DNA from: Hemileia vastatrix
Taxonomy: Eukaryota > Basidiomycota > Pucciniomycetes > Pucciniales > Zaghouaniaceae
Direction: 5' to 3'
DNA: 64,000 bases
Assembly (NCBI GenBank): GCA_030280995.1
Contig: JASXTE010000005.1
Coordinates: forward strand, 26,278,501 to 26,342,500
How positions within the stretch are numbered: position 1 is the first letter of the stretch; each line of letters starts with the position of its first letter. The notes under the pieces are model-generated. The model was not told where the DNA came from, ran no database searches, and saw only the letters and a program-made list of their open reading frames with translations. Made by a program: the position numbers and the translations under genes. This document shows, piece by piece, positions 37,036 through 45,820 of this stretch.

Positions 37036-37677
37036 ATGTTCAACCTTCTTTCCAAATCTACCTCTGAAATGGGTCCTTGCCAATACTGCATTGACAATAA
37101 TCTAATCTACACCATCACACCTCCTGTCCATCCATACAGAACGTCCTGTGATGTTTTCCAATCCAGAAAGAAGACCTTCTACAGACCTGGTCCATTATCT
37201 TCAGCAACAGCCTCACCTCCACCTCAACCTGGTCCATCTTCTACCAGCACCAAAAGATCTGGGCCATCCATCTTAATTCACAGATTAATCAAAAATCTAC
37301 ACCCTTCCCAGAAGAGTGCCAAAACCACTAAATCAACAAGTTCCACCATTTCTGGTCCATCTGATGGTAAAAACTTCTATTTCTTCTTTCCACTTTATAA
37401 AATAGATGACTTCTCAGTTCCTTCATCTTCTGACAGTGATGATAACAATGTAGGATCAATTGAACCACCAACACCAAACCACTTGCCCGCAATTAAGGCC
37501 AAGTTCCAACAACACACATCTCAACAGAAACATCTTCTGCTAAACTACTTCCAATCCACTCCTGCTAGAAATCCACAGGACATTGAGAACAGAAGACACC
37601 TCATTCACCAGTTCAAGGCTAATTCTGAATACTTCATTTCATCTCTTGATCCCCTCTGTAATTCTATTAGTACTTGA
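37036..37677 (+). CDS. T7 antisense ORFa, Cys-rich Pro/Ser-rich protein
   Basis: Encodes 213 residues on the strand opposite gag-pol, between pol and the 3' LTR. The ATG at 37036 lies in ACCACCATG, as in T2 (9411); the frame is open further upstream but only into the LTR border, so this Met is preferred. Residues about 15-55 carry GPCQYCIDNNLI and CDVFQSRKKTFYRPGP, a CX2C followed by a CX2(C)X6(C)-like group in which T7 has Phe at two expected cysteines. The rest is Pro/Ser/Thr-rich, with an acidic DSDDN stretch and a C-terminal SSLDPLCNS. Function unknown; the cysteine pattern suggests zinc binding, perhaps nucleic-acid binding. Not a homologue of env or integrase as far as I can see. Confidence 0.6.
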   Translation: MFNLLSKSTSEMGPCQYCIDNNLIYTITPPVHPYRTSCDVFQSRKKTFYRPGPLSSATASPPPQPGPSSTSTKRSGPSILIHRLIKNLHPSQKSAKTTKSTSSTISGPSDGKNFYFFFPLYKIDDFSVPSSSDSDDNNVGSIEPPTPNHLPAIKAKFQQHTSQQKHLLLNYFQSTPARNPQDIENRRHLIHQFKANSEYFISSLDPLCNSIST

Positions 37678-38330
37678 GTTTGATTCATAAAAGAAAAACT
37701 GACCACACCCTCTATAGGATGTAACCACAAACAACCCTCAGTTTTAAGTCTTGGGGGACCATCCTCATTTTATAGTCTTGGGGGACTCAAAAACCTAAAT
37801 CATAAACCCAGAACCAGAGATCAACCACATTAAGACACAGAGAAAAAATTAACATTCTAGGGTAATTGTGAATAGAGCTGCCAGCCCATCAATTACCCCC
37901 AAACTTGCCTTTACTAAACTCAGAGGATCCCCCTGTGGATACCTTCCTCCAATCTTTCAAACCCATTCCTCAGTTTATAGTCTTGGGGTACTACACCATC
38001 AAACTATCCTCAGTTTAAAGTCTTGGGGGACTAACAGCCCTCAGTTTAAAGTCTTGGGCGACTAATCTTGAAACCATAGATTTTTCAGTTTAGAGTCTTG
38101 ATTGACTATTCTTGAAACCAGCCAGTTTAAAGTCTTGGAGGACTGCCAGAAACCAGATTTCAGTTTAAAGTCTTGATGTACTGCCGGAATTTTGCATAAA
38201 ATAGACACAGCCAATTTCATACAGAATACACCTAAAGCCAACCTGCTGAACTTCCACCTTCACCTCATCATCTACCCATTAATGACAAAAATCTCCTTCT
38301 TATCTCTTTCCATCATCTTTTCTCGCCACA
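37678..38330 (+). repeat. T7 spacer with short repeat array and stem-loop module copy 1
   Basis: At least eight copies of a unit near TTTAAAGTCTTGGGGGACT (37736, 37764, 37969, 38006, 38038, 38085, 38119, 38158). One stem-loop module has arms AGGGTAATTG (37859-37868) and CAATTACCCC (37890-37899). The end is pyrimidine-rich (TATCTCTTTCCATCATCTTTTC) followed by GCCACAG, a possible splice acceptor at 38330. Confidence 0.75.
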
Positions 38331-38334
38331 GATC

Positions 38335-38640
38335 ATGGCTGAAACCCCTGATGTTGACGCCTCCAATCTTCCTTGATTCACTGCTCCCAAGGACTATGCC
38401 TGCAAACAGTGCATCCACATGTGCAGACCTTGCACATTCACTCTTCCAACTCCTGAAACCAAATTCTACAACAGGGCCTGTAATTCTTGCTACTCCAAAA
38501 AGAAGAAATGTGAAAGAGATGCCAACTACCCTATTCCTCCCCCTTCACCTTCACATAAATACCTCTCCAGATCCCCTACCGGATCTCCAGAGCTTGGTCC
38601 AGCCTCTTCATCTTTATCTTCAGCACCATCCGGAAAATAA
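38335..38640 (+). pseudogene. T7 antisense ORFb, Cys-rich
   Basis: ATG at 38335 gives 13 codons, then TGA (38374); in the same frame the sequence continues DYACKQCIHMCRPCTFTLPTPET, RACNSCYSKKKKCERD, then a Pro/Ser-rich part and a TAA at 38638. The cysteines are CX2CX3CX2C and, about 17 residues on, CX2CX6C with lysines between, like the start of a Zn2Cys6 cluster. All seven cysteines are kept in T2, although that copy differs at many other places. The architecture repeats ORFa, so the two may be ancient duplicates. The stop may be a mutation or the ATG may not be the start. Confidence 0.55.
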
Positions 38641-38786
38641 CAGAACTCAGTTTCCAGAACTCTCCCAAAAAGGCCTGCTTTAACTTCCCAAGAAACAGCT
38701 TTTATCTCTGCCAATTTAGTTCCAAAAGCTTCAAATTCAGCTCCTAGGCTTATAGACCGCGTCCAGGCGGCCCGCCCGCCTCACTA

Positions 38787-39399
38787 GACAGTGAAAATCA
38801 GGCTCAAAACCTCCAAAAACAACCAGAAAACAGTCAAATTCCTCCAATCAACAAAAACAACTTCACACAGCCACCTCCAACTGCTCCCAGAGCAATGCAG
38901 CCAACCTCTCCAAGGTCCAAAAACTCCAAAATTTCCTAAACTTCTAGGAGACCTTCCAGAAGACCCCAGGAAAAAACCAGAGCACCCAACACCGCACCAA
39001 ATCAACAACTTCGCCCCCAGTTAAGGCAACGAAACTACACCTCTGCTCTGTCAGCCAACTATTCTTCTGACAGTTCCACTCCTTCAAAGGTATCATCCAG
39101 AAGAGATCAATCTGCTTCCAGATCACCCTCTCCTGCCCCATCTTATTACAAACCTGGTACTTCATCACCAGCACCCCATCCAACTGAATCAAGTAGAAAT
39201 ATTAACAACAGCAACAACAGACCTGCTACTCCAACTAGGTCCCAGGAGCATCAGCATCCTAGTTCACCTTCTCAAAACCTTTCAGAGGAATACCAAGAGA
39301 ATCCATATCTTTCCCTGATTGATCCACCTACTATCACCATTCCAAAATCTTCAGAAGTCCAAATTCCGGCCGCTTACAAATTTGATAAGCTTCCGATCT
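38787..39399 (+). CDS. T7 antisense ORFc, exon before the intron
   Basis: Open apart from a TAA at 38937 where T2 has AAA. The encoded stretch is Asn/Gln/Pro-rich, then Arg/Ser-rich (TSRRPSRRPQEKTRA, SSRRDQSASRSPSPAP), and ends SEVQIPAAYKFDKLPI at the donor. T2 has VQIPATYKFDELPI at the same place. Its frame differs from ORFb, so an unrecognised intron or a frameshift lies between them. Low-complexity basic/serine content is common in disordered nucleic-acid-associated proteins, but I assign no function. Confidence 0.5.
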
Positions 39400-39469
39400 G
39401 TAAGTACCACATTAATTCATCCAATTTCTTCAACAAAAAATAATTACTGATACAATGCTTCTTGTCTAG
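39400..39469 (+). other. Candidate 70-bp spliceosomal intron in T7 ORFc
   Basis: Donor GTAAGT at 39400, acceptor TTGTCTAG ending 39469, and a possible branch site TTACTGAT at about 39444. Splicing joins LPI to SGTPPPEST in frame. The size is typical of fungal introns. It reads in the antisense (plus) direction, so the gene is transcribed against the retrotransposon. In T2 both splice sites are destroyed. Confidence 0.65.
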
Positions 39470-39912
39470 CTGGCACCCCTCCTCCTGAATCTACTATTCG
39501 AGTTGGCCAACCTCTAGAAACTTCTTTGACCCAGGATTATGGAGACATGAAACAACACCTCAGCACCATGTGTTCAAACATGCTGAAAGCCTTTGCCCTC
39601 CATGGACCATTTAATGACTTTGAGAAAACCTTAAGGAAACAACTACTGGACAACCACTGGAAGATGTCTAGGATCATTAAGCACACCTTCCAACAATCCA
39701 TTTCTGCCTCTTCTTCTTTCTCTTCTGAACTTCCATCCAAACCCATTACTGCCCATTATAATCCATATAATCTCTCCAGAAGGATGCACTTCAAAGAACA
39801 CAGTGCTTCCCAAAACCCCAACAAAAAACAAAAACAACATCATAATCCGGGCCAGCCTCCAGAAACTTCATCATCCAGACAATATTCTCCTGAAAAAAGA
39901 TTAAAAACATAA
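39470..39912 (+). CDS. T7 antisense ORFc, last exon
   Basis: Encodes SGTPPPESTIRVGQPLE, then TQDYGDMKQHLSTMCSNMLK, HGPFNDFEKTLRKQLLDNHW, KMSRIIKHTFQQS and a Gln/Ser/His-rich tail, ending TAA at 39910. The middle part is the most conserved portion of the antisense gene between T2 and T7 (FEKxLxKQLLxxxWKMSRIIKHTFQ in pieces). It is helical in character, with no family match that I know. Confidence 0.55.
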
Positions 39913-40055
39913 TAATAAATAAATAATAAAAACAATTAATAACTATAAATTCTAATTTATTATTTTTTTCTACAGTCTACTAACATACTAGAATTAAAAA
40001 TTGATAAATGAAATAAAAATAAATGAAATAAAATAAAAGATAAAAAATTATACAA
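39913..40055. other. AT-rich spacer after the antisense gene
   Basis: A/T-rich sequence containing AATAATAAATAAATAA just after the stop, possibly the 3' end of the antisense transcript. Nothing else seen. Confidence 0.4.
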
Positions 40056-40325
40056 ATGGTATCCCCCAGCCAATTGATGAGCTGATCCCCTGATACCTTG
40101 CCCACATCCAAGTGCACCTTGATGTGGATACACCTTAAATAATTTAAATAATTTGAAATAAGAAACATAAATTTAGGCTAATAATGAGAATAAAAAATAA
40201 AAAATGAAATTAATGAAAATAAAAAAAAATAAAATAAAATAAAATAGCATTACCCAGCCAATTGATGAGCCTTTCCCCACCAATGCTTTCCCACATCCAG
40301 GTGACCCTGATGTGGTAACACCCAA
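40056..40325. repeat. T7 twin hairpins
   Basis: Two paralogous units. Unit 1: GGTATC (40058-40063) pairs with GATACC (40092-40097), loop with CCAGCCAATTGATGAGC; next hairpin CACATC (40103-40108) with GATGTG (40121-40126). Unit 2: AGCATT (40246-40251) pairs with AATGCT (40282-40287), loop with the same CAGCCAATTGATGAGC; then CACATC (40292-40297) with GATGTG (40309-40314). The first stem differs in sequence between units but pairs in both. It sits between convergent antisense gene and pol. Confidence 0.75.
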
Positions 40326-41140
40326 TATTTTTGATTTTATAATTTTAAAAACCCCCATAAAAAAATTAAAAGAAAAAAAGAGAAAAAAAGAAAATAATCT
40401 GAAACTACTATCTAGCAAAATCATAACTAAAAAAATCAAAGAAAGTCCAGCTCCATGGACGGTCCAGATTAAGAGAAGGTCCATTAAAAGAAAGTCCCAT
40501 CCATAGAAATGATCACTGGGTGGGCTCCCTCCAATATGTAAAAATGATGGGAGACCACCAGTGATCCACCACCAACCCAAAACAACCAAAGATAAAGAAG
40601 CCAGTCCCAAACCAGTTTAAAGTCATAGTGTACTTGAAACCTGAATTATAAACAAAAGAGCTAGAATTCAACTAGGAGAAACAAAAGACTTGAGACAGAC
40701 ATTCTGGGGTAACTGTTCTCCAGAGCAGCCAGCTCATCAGTTACCCCCACACTTGCGAAAATAAAATCTAGAAGCCCCCCCTGGGTACCTTCAAACAAAA
40801 ACACAACATCCAACACAATAAACCAAAACCAATAAGAGTGAAGAGTCCAGCACTTGAAAACCAAAGAAAATTCTAGTTTTAAGTCATAGAGGACTAAAAC
40901 CTGTGAAAAGAAACCAATACTGGGGTTCAACCAAATTAAGAGAAAGGGATGGAAACAGACAATCTGGGGTAACTGTTCTACAGAGCAGCCAGCCCATCAG
41001 TTACCCCTACACTTGCCAAGATCAAATCTAGAAGCCCCACTCATGGGTACCTTCTAACAAAAAGTTTCCAACACAAAATTTACTCTGTAACACCAAAAAT
41101 TCCAAAATTTAAAGAACGTTCCATAGTTTATTCTCATTGC
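40326..41140. repeat. T7 stem-loop module copies 2 and 3
   Basis: Two modules of about 250 bp: repeat unit (40616, 40872), linker with AGAATTCAACTAG or GGGGTTCAACCAA, then GGGGTAACTG (40706-40715) with CAGTTACCCC (40738-40747), and GGGGTAACTG (40966-40975) with CAGTTACCCC (40998-41007). After each: ACACTTGC, TCTAGAAGCC, GGGTACCTTC. The loop keeps CAGAGCAGCCAGC. 40326-40600 is A/T-rich to mixed with no gene. Confidence 0.8.
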
Positions 41141-41144
41141 GGAG

Positions 41145-42602
41145 TCAATCTTCTTCATGTCTAGTGCCTTTGGAATAAAACCTCTTCACCTTATCTGCAG
41201 CCACTCTCTTCTTTAAGACTGCACCATCCAACTCTTCCGAAACATAAGAACCTCCAGATGCCTGAGATCTGACTCTGTAAGGTCCATTCCATCTGCCAGC
41301 AAATATTTTTCCCCACTGACTCTCCAAACTTCTATTTTACACCAAAACCAAACAACCAGGTTTCAAGGGATTCCTGAGTCTATGAGAAAACTTCTTGTCC
41401 CAGTATCTGACTTATTGATTCCTAATCTTCATCATTATGGAGTATGCCTTCTCAGGACATTCCTATCTACATTCCAACTGTTGCATCCTGGCACAGAGCA
41501 ATTCTTCTGTTGTGTGCACATCATCCCAATAAATTCCAAGATAATAGGCAGCTTCCAAGTCCACTGGTAGAACAGTTTTCTTACTAAACATTAGCTCATA
41601 AGGAGAATAGCCAATTGTCCTTTTCACAGTGACCCTTTCAGCAAATAACACCAAGGGTAAATAATTCCTCCACTTTTCAGCACTATCCCCACACATCTTT
41701 ACCAAAGCATTCTTGATAACTTGATGGCCTCTTTCAACCATGCCTTCAGCTTCAGGATAATAAGGTGTAGCCACTCTAACTTTAGAACCAAAACTAGCCA
41801 CAGCTTCTTTAAATTCGGCACCAAACTCTGGCCTGCCATCAGCAGTCACCAACTTCATTAACCCATACCTATAAATCCACTCCTTCTTCTAAAACTCTTC
41901 CACATTCTTGGCAGTCAAATTAACCAGAGGCACTGCCTCAACCCAACCATAAAAATCATCACTGGCAAAAATTAAGTATTTATACCTGCCCTCTTTAATA
42001 TGGACAGCATCCAGACTGACGCTTCCAAAAACAGTTGTTTCACCAGTAGCACGGCTGACCTCTTTAGGTTTCAAGTGACTTCTTCTTTGACATTCTTCAC
42101 AAGATTGAACCCAAGTCTGCACAGCCAACTTGATACCTGGCCACCAAAATCTGTCAGATACTCTTCTGTAAGTCTCACCAAAGCCTCTATGACCAAGGTC
42201 TTCATGCAAAGACTTCAACAAAACTTCTTGACCCTTCTTCTGAGTAACCACAACTAGAGGATTAGGATGTCTCCTCCTCATCAACCTTCTTCCTGACACA
42301 TAAAATCCAGGACTATTTTTCTTGATTGCCACTAAATTATCATCATCACAACTATCTGGCCTCTCCAAGGTCAACAGAAATTCCACCATAATAAATTAAA
42401 ACCTAGACTGACCCCAGGTCTCATCTTCAAAATCCAACAAAACAACATCCAAGGGTACACTTCTGTCATCAAAATCACCAGTGTGAACATGATCCAATTT
42501 ACCAGCCCAACTAGGATACCAATCCTTAAATTTTGGCACATCCTTCTCTTTCAACTGAATCTTGTGAAAATCCAGTTCACTAACAAAAACACCCTTTTTC
42601 AA
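41145..42602 (-). pseudogene. pol: T7 integrase
   Basis: HHCC: LHEDLGHRGFGETY and CEECQRRSHLKPKE. Core: SLDAVHIKEGRYKYLIFASD (D1 region), LVTADGRPEFGAEFKEAVA (D2) and EAEGMVERGHQVIKNAL (Glu). C-terminal GPYRVRSQASGGSYVSEEL module to the end at 41145. Upstream, 42396-42602 and 41889-42389 carry the RNase H-integrase linker. Stops at about 42393, 41886 and 41460 separate the frames. Integrase inserts the cDNA into the genome. The catalytic triad residues appear kept. Confidence 0.87.
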
Positions 42603-44200
42603 ATTTTAGCTGTCCCAAACAACAACTCCATCTTCATCAACAAAAACATCCTGATCACCAGAATCAAGATCAGATCCAGCCAGTTTTGTCTCTTGGGGGA
42701 GGTCATAAAAACCTTCAGCACTCTTAGTGCTGTCCCTAACCACTGGAACATCTTCATTGAACTCTTCAGCCTCAGAATATTCATCTGTAGGTGGCCTCCT
42801 TGATAATCCATCAGGCATTGTAAAAGTTTTGCCTGGTTTGTGTACCAGGTCAAAAGAAAAATGTTGAATAAATTACACCCACCTAGTCATTGGAGCATTT
42901 GGAAGACTAGGTGTATTTATCATCTGAACCAAATATTTTGCATCCACCTGCAGCTCAAAATGCTGCCCCCACAAAACCGTCTGTATCTTCTTTAAAATTT
43001 TTGATACACCACAAAATTCCAACTTAGGTTGAGAATACCTAGATATCACCTCATTAAACACCACAGACTTATATCTTACTGGCATGACCCTCCCAATTTT
43101 ATCTTTCTGAGACAAAACAGCACCAGCTGTAATATAGCTTGAGTCCACTGCCAGATAAATTTTTCCAGCACCAACACCATAATCCAACTTGTGAAGAACA
43201 ATATCTTCCCCAACAACCTTTTTCAGCTTCTGAAAAGCCTCTTCACACTCTTAAGTCCATTCCCATTCTGCATCTTTTCTGGTCAACCTCCTTAAAGGTG
43301 AAGCCAACAAAGAAAAATCCTTAATAAAAATCCTGAAATATACACCCACACCCAAAAATCCCATGACTTCAGTAGTATTTTTAGGCCTTGGCCATGACTG
43401 AATTTTATTAATCTTTTTCTTTGCCATAATCCTTCCCTCTTTACATACCACATGACCCAAAATTTCCAAAGAAGGGACACAACTACAGACTTTTGACCCT
43501 GAAATGGTCAAACCAGCCTATTCAATTCTAAACAACACTCTCTCTAGAGTTATTGCATATTCCCAAACAAACCTCCTTATTCCAGGGTTCTCCCTTAACA
43601 CCTCATTATCATAATCAGTGGATGGTCCTTTAATTTCACCATGATCAATAAAAATACCAGAATGAGTAGGAACCTCATCCTAAAAAATCCAAGCCATCTT
43701 TGCTTGATTTACTGTCACTGAATTAGTTGCTCCTTGAGGCAACCTAGTGAGCTGAAATCTCCCCAAAGGAGTCTCAAACGTTGTGAGAGGCCTTGAATCC
43801 ATATGAAGTTCTCTCTCATCATAACCACCCATAATATCACCCGAACCATAACACACCCATCCAGCAAAAGCTTCAACAAAATCCTATGCACTTGGTGGCA
43901 TACCAGCGTCCTTGATAGTGACTCTATTCAAGGCTCTAAGATCATGAACCACTCTCAACTTTCCATTCTGCTTCTTTACACAGAAAACTGGACTTGAGTA
44001 ACTGGATGTTGATTGTTCATATAACCCAGTCCTGACTCTTTCCCTATCAATCTCCACAAAATCCTCTCTGATAGCATCTGGAATCAGAATAGGTTTGATT
44101 TGCCAAGGTTCATGAAAAACCACAGGAATCAAGTAAGGTTCCCCATAAGAGTGCTTCAATACACCCCTTTCCTCCTCAACAAAAGCCACAGCTTTTTCCT
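42603..44200 (-). pseudogene. pol: T7 reverse transcriptase and RNase H
   Basis: RT: VFCVKKQNGKLRVVHDLRAL (fingers), GDIMGGYDERELH, LTRLPQGATNSVTVNQ, then the catalytic box IFIDHGEIKGPSTDY (codons at 43641-43652) where T2 has IFIDDGGIIGPSTDY, then ENPGIRRFVWEYAIT. The FxDD box and the ENPGIRRFVWE block mark a widespread basidiomycete Ty3/Gypsy lineage. RNase H (42873-43187): YLAVDSSYITAGAVLSQKD, QPKLEFCGVSKIL. Then KPGKTFTMPDGLSRRPP. Stops at 43887, 43680, 43517 and 43254. Confidence 0.87.
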
Positions 44201-45040
44201 TAGCACAAAAACGTGCAACAACAACTTCTTTTCTTCTTCAGACAACCACCCATCAGGACCAAAATTAACAACTTTCAACCTTTCCATAGTCACCCTAGTG
44301 TCTCTACAAATTCTAGAGGATTCTTCACCAAAGGAGTACAGTATGGATCTCTTGACAAAGGAGGTCTCTTCATGGGCGGATTCAAACCCACAGGCATAGG
44401 CTCATTGACAGGCCTAATCTTCTGCGCTACCTTCTTATACTTTGCCACTCCACCTTCAACTTGAGGGATCTTCAGGAAATCTTCACCACCAGACCTGGAA
44501 CAAAAAACCAAGGTTTCCTCATTGCTCACATGTGTGGTCAAGTTAATGTTTTTTAAAGGTGTAGAAGAAACCTTAGGGGTGAACCATTGGGAGGACTTAC
44601 TTTTAGACCCCAATCTAACCACTCCAAAACTTTCTTGCAATTCCAAATCTTCATCTTCACTTCCATCTTCCAAATCTTCAAATGTTGATTCATCTTCAGA
44701 ATCAACTCTTTTAAAATTGTGCAGTTTATCCTCATGCTGGATGCTCAAAAATTGTTCTTGATGATCTTCTTTCTTCATATTTTTCAGATTTTTTTTTGAT
44801 TTTCTTGAATTATCTTGAAATTTTTATCTTCTTTTCTTGAGTTTTCTTCTGAACTGCAAAAATAACCAGGGTTTCCCCAATGCTCACAGGTGTGGCCCAG
44901 GTAATGTTTTTGAAAGGTGTAGAAGAAACCCTAGTGGGGCACAATTGGGAGGACTTACTTTTAGACCCCAATCTCACCACTCCAAAACCTTTCTGCATAT
45001 ATTTCAATAAAGATATATAACCAATCTTCTTTTTTGAGCT
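44201..45040 (-). pseudogene. pol: T7 pol N-terminal region with duplicated module
   Basis: Leads into RT: GVAKYKKVAQKIRPV and NPLEFVETLG, typical of this lineage upstream of RT. A module FGVVRLGSKSKSSQ...SSTP(F/L)KNI...ETLV is present twice, at 44868-44998 and 44506-44639, as a direct repeat of about 133 bp separated by an acidic and Lys/Glu-rich spacer (DEDLELQES, KKEDHQEQF). T2 has the same duplication. Confidence 0.7.
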
Positions 45041-45220
45041 TTAATTAAAAATAATTGAGAATCTTGAGAGAGAACAGTGACTTGATAAAAAACTTGATGA
45101 ATACTTGCAGAGAAGAGAAACATTTAAAAAAAAAAGTTGAAAATTCACTTGGTATATCTCCAAGGGAGCTGACCTACTACAACCTGGGATTTCCTCATCT
45201 TGGGAAGAGGTTGTAGCACT

Positions 45221-45250
45221 AGGGTGATCAGCCCTTATTACTCTAAAAAA
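45221..45250 (-). promoter_or_regulatory. T7 candidate -1 ribosomal frameshift signal
   Basis: In the protease frame the codons read TCT TTT TTA GAG TAA. The heptamer T TTT TTA (minus strand, 45250-45244) is the canonical slippery sequence in the right phase. Eight nt later comes a small hairpin AGGG-CTGATCA-CCCT (45235-45221). The -1 frame is then open for about 60 codons. T2 has the same arrangement with a compensated stem. Confidence 0.6.
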
Positions 45251-45820
45251 GACAGACTCTCAATAGAGCCTGAGCCACACTCCAAAAAACCAGAGGCCAC
45301 ACCCACTTCTTTCCTTCTCCTGCAACAATCCATGCACTGGCACATTGAAGATAAACCAGGCCTGGTCTCCCAACCATCCTCTCAAGGGGATGATAACCTC
45401 ATGTGAAGCCTCCTTTTTTCTTCACCAGTCAACTCCAAGCTGATTCTCAAATCAAATTGATAACCTATTCTTGCCTGAAAATCCATCAAGAATGGCCCAC
45501 CCAAAACTTCTTTTACATTACCTTTAGAAATGTAAAAATGAACCTTCCCTGAGGCTTCTGCAACATCTAACTTCACAAACTCTGAAGTTCCAACCAATTC
45601 AGTGACATGGCCACCAATCCCTCTCAAATTCCCACCAATACCAGTTTTGATGGGGAGGCCCAAATGAGTAGCCTCAAACAAAGAAATCTGGTTTATCTGA
45701 GAACCTGAATCCACAAATGCCCTTGCCTCCCTGCCATTCAGAGTGACATTGACATAACCCAAAGGAGCAGAAAAATGAATTTCCAACCCCTCACCAAACT
45801 TTCAGCAGAATCACAAATGT
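45238..45820 (-). pseudogene. pol: T7 protease
   Basis: Aspartic protease: APLGYVNVTLNGREARAFVDSGSQINQI (in pieces; Asp-Ser-Gly active site near 45712), GTSEFVKLDVAEASGKVHFY, then VLGGPFLMDFQARIGY. It continues beyond a TGA at 45382 (GGA in T2) as EDGWETRPGLSSMCQCMDC to GSIESLSFLE and the stop TAA at 45238-45240. The end carries the slippery site. The frame joins gag directly but for a one-base deletion near 45800 relative to T2. Confidence 0.85.

Noticed and set aside
38192..38683. 163-codon frame overlapping ORFb (and 10686-10961 in T2)
   Set aside because: Another frame of ORFb; the cysteine-bearing frame is the one whose motif residues are kept.
40698..40750. Hammerhead ribozyme in the stem-loop module
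   Set aside because: The minus strand has CTGATGAG followed by GAAC, which recalls the core. But CTG is part of the long stem, GAAA is absent, and other copies change CTGATGAG.
45200..45406. Antisense 68-codon frame, conserved at 57007-57213
   Set aside because: It lies opposite the conserved protease C-terminus and frameshift region, which explains its conservation.
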